DNA of 7,841 nt from Anaerolineae bacterium. GTDB lineage: Bacteria > Chloroflexota > Anaerolineae > Aggregatilineales > Phototrophicaceae. The translations under genes and the position numbers were made by a program. The notes under the pieces were generated by a model that was given only the letters and a program-made list of their open reading frames with translations, did not search any database and was not told where the DNA came from. Positions 5,641 to 7,841 of the stretch are shown one piece after another (the first letter of the stretch is position 1; each line of letters opens with the position of its first letter). Where the stretch lies: NCBI GenBank assembly GCA_028284565.1, contig JANQRM010000089.1:1-7841 (forward strand). Direction: 5' to 3'.

Positions 5641-7251
5641 ATGGTCGTGGCTAAACCGGAGGGTATTGCAGGCTTAGAGGGGGTGGGGTTGACTCAGGAA
5701 CGACTGTCGGGTGTCCATCTGCATCACAATCTCGATCCGACCCGACTCATCGAACACATCGTCAATAATGAAGAGGGCATCCTAACCAATCGGGGTGCGA
5801 TACGAATTCTCACTGGACAATACACAGGGCGCAGTCCCAAAGACAAATATGTTGTTGATGAAGCAACTACCCGCGACAACATCTGGTGGGGAGACATAAA
5901 TCAACCCATTTCTGAAGCCGACTTTGATGGCTTGCATCAAAAAATCCTCAATTATCTCAGCGACTGTGACCAACTCTACATTCACGATGCCTTTGCCGGA
6001 CAAGACACTCGCTATCGTCTCCCAATTCGTGTCGTCAGTGAACGTGCTTATCATGCGTTATTCGCGTGGAATATGTTTGTACGCGCACCTGAAGCGGAAC
6101 TCATCGACTATCTACCCGACATGACCATACTCGCCGCGCCATCTCTCCAAGCTGACCCCATCGCTGATGGGACAAAAACCGAAACCTTCATCACTGTTAA
6201 TTTCAAGAAACGAATTATTCTCATCGGCGGCACGCTTTACTCCGGCGAAGTCAAGAAGGGTATCTTCTCTGTTCTTAATTATCTCCTCCCACATCAAGGC
6301 GTGTTACCCATGCACTGTTCTGCCAATATTGGGGATGATGGCGACACAGCTATCTTCTTCGGCTTGAGCGGGACGGGCAAGACAACGCTCAGTGCCGACC
6401 CCTCCCGTACTCTCATTGGCGACGATGAACATGGTTGGAGTGACGACGGTGTATTCAACTTCGAAGGGGGGTGCTACGCCAAGACGATTAACCTGTCTCT
6501 TGAAAGTGAACCGGAAATTTATGCGACGACGCAGATGTTTGGCACGATACTGGAGAATGTCCCACTGAATCAAGACCGTTCACCCGACTTTGAGGATACC
6601 GTCTTCACCCAAAACACCCGTTGCTCTTATCCCATTCACTACATTCCGAATGCCAGTGATACTGGACTCGGTGGACATCCTGAAAACGTTATTTTCTTGA
6701 CAGCGGATGCCTTCGGTGTTCTGCCTCCCATCAGTAGACTCTCGCCTGAACAAGCGATGTACCATTTCATCAGCGGCTACACTGCTAAAGTCGCTGGAAC
6801 AGAACGTGGGGTCACTGAACCGCAAGCAACCTTTAGTGCTTGCTTTGGTGCGCCTTTCTTGCCTCTTCATCCCACCGTCTATGCTGAACTGCTCGCGGAG
6901 AAAGTCCTTCGGCACGGGGCGAAAGTGTGGTTGATTAACACGGGTTGGACAGGAGGGGCTTATGGTGTGGGTTCGCGGATGAAACTCGCGTATACACGTC
7001 GCATGGTGGATGCCGTTCTCAACAATCAGTTGGATGATGTAGAATATCTAGAAGAACCCTACTTCGGGCTGATGATGCCTGCGCAAGTTCCCGATGTGCC
7101 GAGTGACTTGCTCAATCCACGTAACACATGGGCAGATAAATCGGCATATGATGCCAAAGCCAAATCACTCGCGGAGATGTTCAAAGCGAACTTCGAACAA
7201 TTCAAAGATCAGGCTCATCCTGATATTCTGACAGGTGGTCCACAAGTATAA
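5641..7251 (+). CDS. pckA: Phosphoenolpyruvate carboxykinase (ATP)
   Basis: Converts oxaloacetate plus ATP to phosphoenolpyruvate, ADP and CO2, the entry to gluconeogenesis, and can run in reverse for CO2 fixation. The 536 residues are standard for the ATP-dependent type. The substrate-binding Arg is in TGRSPKDKY (R64). TLYSGEVKKGIFS (198-210) supplies the catalytic Lys pair (205-206), and MHCSAN carries the metal ligand H225. The P-loop is GLSGTGKTTLS (241-251). Kinase motif 2 is IGDDEHGW (259-266), with metal ligand D262. R327 is in TRCSYPI. C-terminal landmarks are FLTADAFGVLPP, SGYTAKVAGTE, ACFGAPFLPLHP and WLINTGWTGG. The start ATG 5641 has a perfect AGGAGG 7 bases upstream, stronger than any other gene here, which suggests high translation. 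It lies just upstream of mdh, which makes its substrate, but an intrinsic terminator separates the two. Confidence 0.98.
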   Translation: MVVAKPEGIAGLEGVGLTQERLSGVHLHHNLDPTRLIEHIVNNEEGILTNRGAIRILTGQYTGRSPKDKYVVDEATTRDNIWWGDINQPISEADFDGLHQKILNYLSDCDQLYIHDAFAGQDTRYRLPIRVVSERAYHALFAWNMFVRAPEAELIDYLPDMTILAAPSLQADPIADGTKTETFITVNFKKRIILIGGTLYSGEVKKGIFSVLNYLLPHQGVLPMHCSANIGDDGDTAIFFGLSGTGKTTLSADPSRTLIGDDEHGWSDDGVFNFEGGCYAKTINLSLESEPEIYATTQMFGTILENVPLNQDRSPDFEDTVFTQNTRCSYPIHYIPNASDTGLGGHPENVIFLTADAFGVLPPISRLSPEQAMYHFISGYTAKVAGTERGVTEPQATFSACFGAPFLPLHPTVYAELLAEKVLRHGAKVWLINTGWTGGAYGVGSRMKLAYTRRMVDAVLNNQLDDVEYLEEPYFGLMMPAQVPDVPSDLLNPRNTWADKSAYDAKAKSLAEMFKANFEQFKDQAHPDILTGGPQV

Positions 7252-7274
7252 GGCAACTCGGCAATAAAAATCTC

Positions 7275-7313
7275 AAGGGTTGAGGTGTATAATGCCTGAA
7301 CCCTTTTTGTTTT
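7275..7313 (+). terminator. Intrinsic terminator of pckA
   Basis: AAGGGTT (7275-7281) pairs with AACCCTT (7299-7305). Inside it, after a G-G mismatch, AGGT pairs with GCCT (one G-T wobble) around a 7-base loop. A T-rich tract (TTTTTGTTTT) follows, starting at 7304. It begins 24 bases after the pckA stop and has all the parts of a Rho-independent terminator. Confidence 0.8.
7288..7293 (+). promoter_or_regulatory. Perfect -10 box in the terminator loop, candidate mdh promoter
   Basis: TATAAT (6 of 6 to consensus) lies in the loop and first loop-closing region of the pckA terminator. The sequence 17 bases upstream (TAAAAA) is a poor -35. Transcription would begin near 7300, giving an mdh leader of about 40 bases that lacks the left arm of the hairpin. 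Confidence 0.45.
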
Positions 7314-7339
7314 CACTTTAACTAGGAGACTATTTGATT

Positions 7340-7841
7340 ATGGGACGTAAAAAAGTAACTGTGGTCGGTGCAGGCAATGTGGGGGCGACCTGTGCGCATT
7401 GGATTGCCACCAAAGCACTTGCCGATGTCGTCTTGATTGATATCGCGCTTGATGGCAAATTCGCGGCAGGGAAGGCACTTGATCTCGCTGAATCGGGACC
7501 TGTGATGGGGTTTGATCTCAACATTACGGGAAGCAATGATTATGTACTCTCTGCGAACTCGGATGTTGTCATCATTACTGCAGGTGTCCCCCGCAAGAAA
7601 GACCCTGAAACGGGACAATTTCCCAGTCGGGATGAACTCGTCAAGACGAATCAGAAGATTGTTACCGATGTGACCAAGGAAGTTGCTAAGCACTCACCGA
7701 ATGCCATTATCATCATCGTCTCCAATCCACTCGATGCCATGTGCCACGTCGCACTCGAAGAAAGTGGCTTTGATAGCCTTCGGGTGATCGGGCAAGCAGG
7801 CGCACTGGATACCGCCCGTTATAAAACCTTTTTGGCAATGG
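7340..7841 (+). CDS. mdh: Malate dehydrogenase, LDH-like type, N-terminal 167 residues (3' end outside window)
   Basis: NAD-dependent enzyme interconverting malate and oxaloacetate. The open frame runs from ATG 7340 to the window end. The dinucleotide-binding motif is [10 protein letters not shown] (residues 8-17), and D34 at the end of the second strand favours NAD over [15 protein letters not shown] (76-86) leads into the mobile substrate loop. R85 sits where MDH has Arg and LDH has Gln, so malate is the likely substrate. R97 matches the catalytic loop Arg. VSNPLD (127-132) holds N129, and [16 protein letters not shown] (151-166) carries D157 and R160. The catalytic His lies beyond the window. 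Oddly, 11 residues separate R85 and R97, where I expect 5. AGGAG (7324-7328) is 11 bases from the ATG. An in-frame TTG at 7334 has a closer spacing of 5 but adds only two residues. Together with pckA it links malate to PEP. Confidence 0.95.
   Translation, partial: MGRKKVTVVGAGNVGATCAHWIATKALADVVLIDIALDGKFAAGKALDLAESGPVMGFDLNITGSNDYVLSANSDVVIITAGVPRKKDPETGQFPSRDELVKTNQKIVTDVTKEVAKHSPNAIIIIVSNPLDAMCHVALEESGFDSLRVIGQAGALDTARYKTFLAM

Noticed and set aside
5453..5677. 74-codon plus-strand frame spanning the phosphatase end and the pckA start
   Set aside because: It overlaps both conserved genes out of frame and has no motif. The region between them looks non-coding and regulatory.
6304..6915. Long minus-strand frames opposite pckA
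   Set aside because: pckA is complete with all catalytic motifs. The antisense frames have no motif and arise from its codon pattern.
1..7841. CRISPR, mobile element, prophage, toxin-antitoxin or defence system
   Set aside because: I saw no direct-repeat array, no terminal inverted repeats with a transposase, and no integrase or toxin-like gene pair. Nearly all the sequence is explained by conserved housekeeping genes.

Overview
This window is ordinary bacterial chromosome: about 90% coding, with AT content near one half, short intergenic gaps and overlapping genes. It contains nine protein-coding genes; rbfA and mdh are cut by the window edges. I see no tRNA, rRNA, CRISPR array, insertion sequence, phage gene or defence gene. 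The gene content cannot fix the taxon. The order rbfA-nrnA-truB-ribF is widespread in bacteria. An ATP-type pckA next to an LDH-like mdh would fit an environmental lineage such as Chloroflexota, but that is a low-confidence guess.

Region 1 (1-3027, + strand) is the distal part of the nusA-infB-type translation cluster. It holds the end of rbfA (30S maturation), nrnA (DHH/DHHA1 nanoRNase/pAp phosphatase), truB (tRNA pseudouridine-55 synthase) and ribF (riboflavin kinase/FAD synthetase). rbfA/nrnA and nrnA/truB each overlap by exactly 8 bases, so translational coupling is likely. Region 2 (3028-3103) is a short convergent gap with an AT-rich hairpin and a + strand extended -10 motif pointing into the antisense strand of era.

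Region 3 (3104-4801, - strand) is a three-gene operon: a small two-helix membrane protein, an unrecognised acidic 168-residue protein, and the 30S-assembly GTPase gene era. The genes are joined by TGATG and 8-base overlaps, and era starts with TTG. Region 4 (4802-4889) is a divergent promoter region with two GCATGC palindromes. Region 5 (4890-5498, + strand) is a histidine-phosphatase-superfamily gene.

Region 6 (5499-7841, + strand) holds pckA and the start of mdh, which act together at the malate/oxaloacetate/PEP node. A 13-bp perfect palindrome and an AT-rich hairpin lie upstream of pckA. Between pckA and mdh is an intrinsic terminator whose loop contains a perfect TATAAT, so the terminator of one gene and the promoter of the next appear nested.

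I found no clear novel multi-gene system. The points most worth a second look are an apparent six-residue expansion of the MDH substrate loop, the nested terminator/promoter, the two unrecognised genes co-transcribed with era, and the palindrome upstream of pckA.
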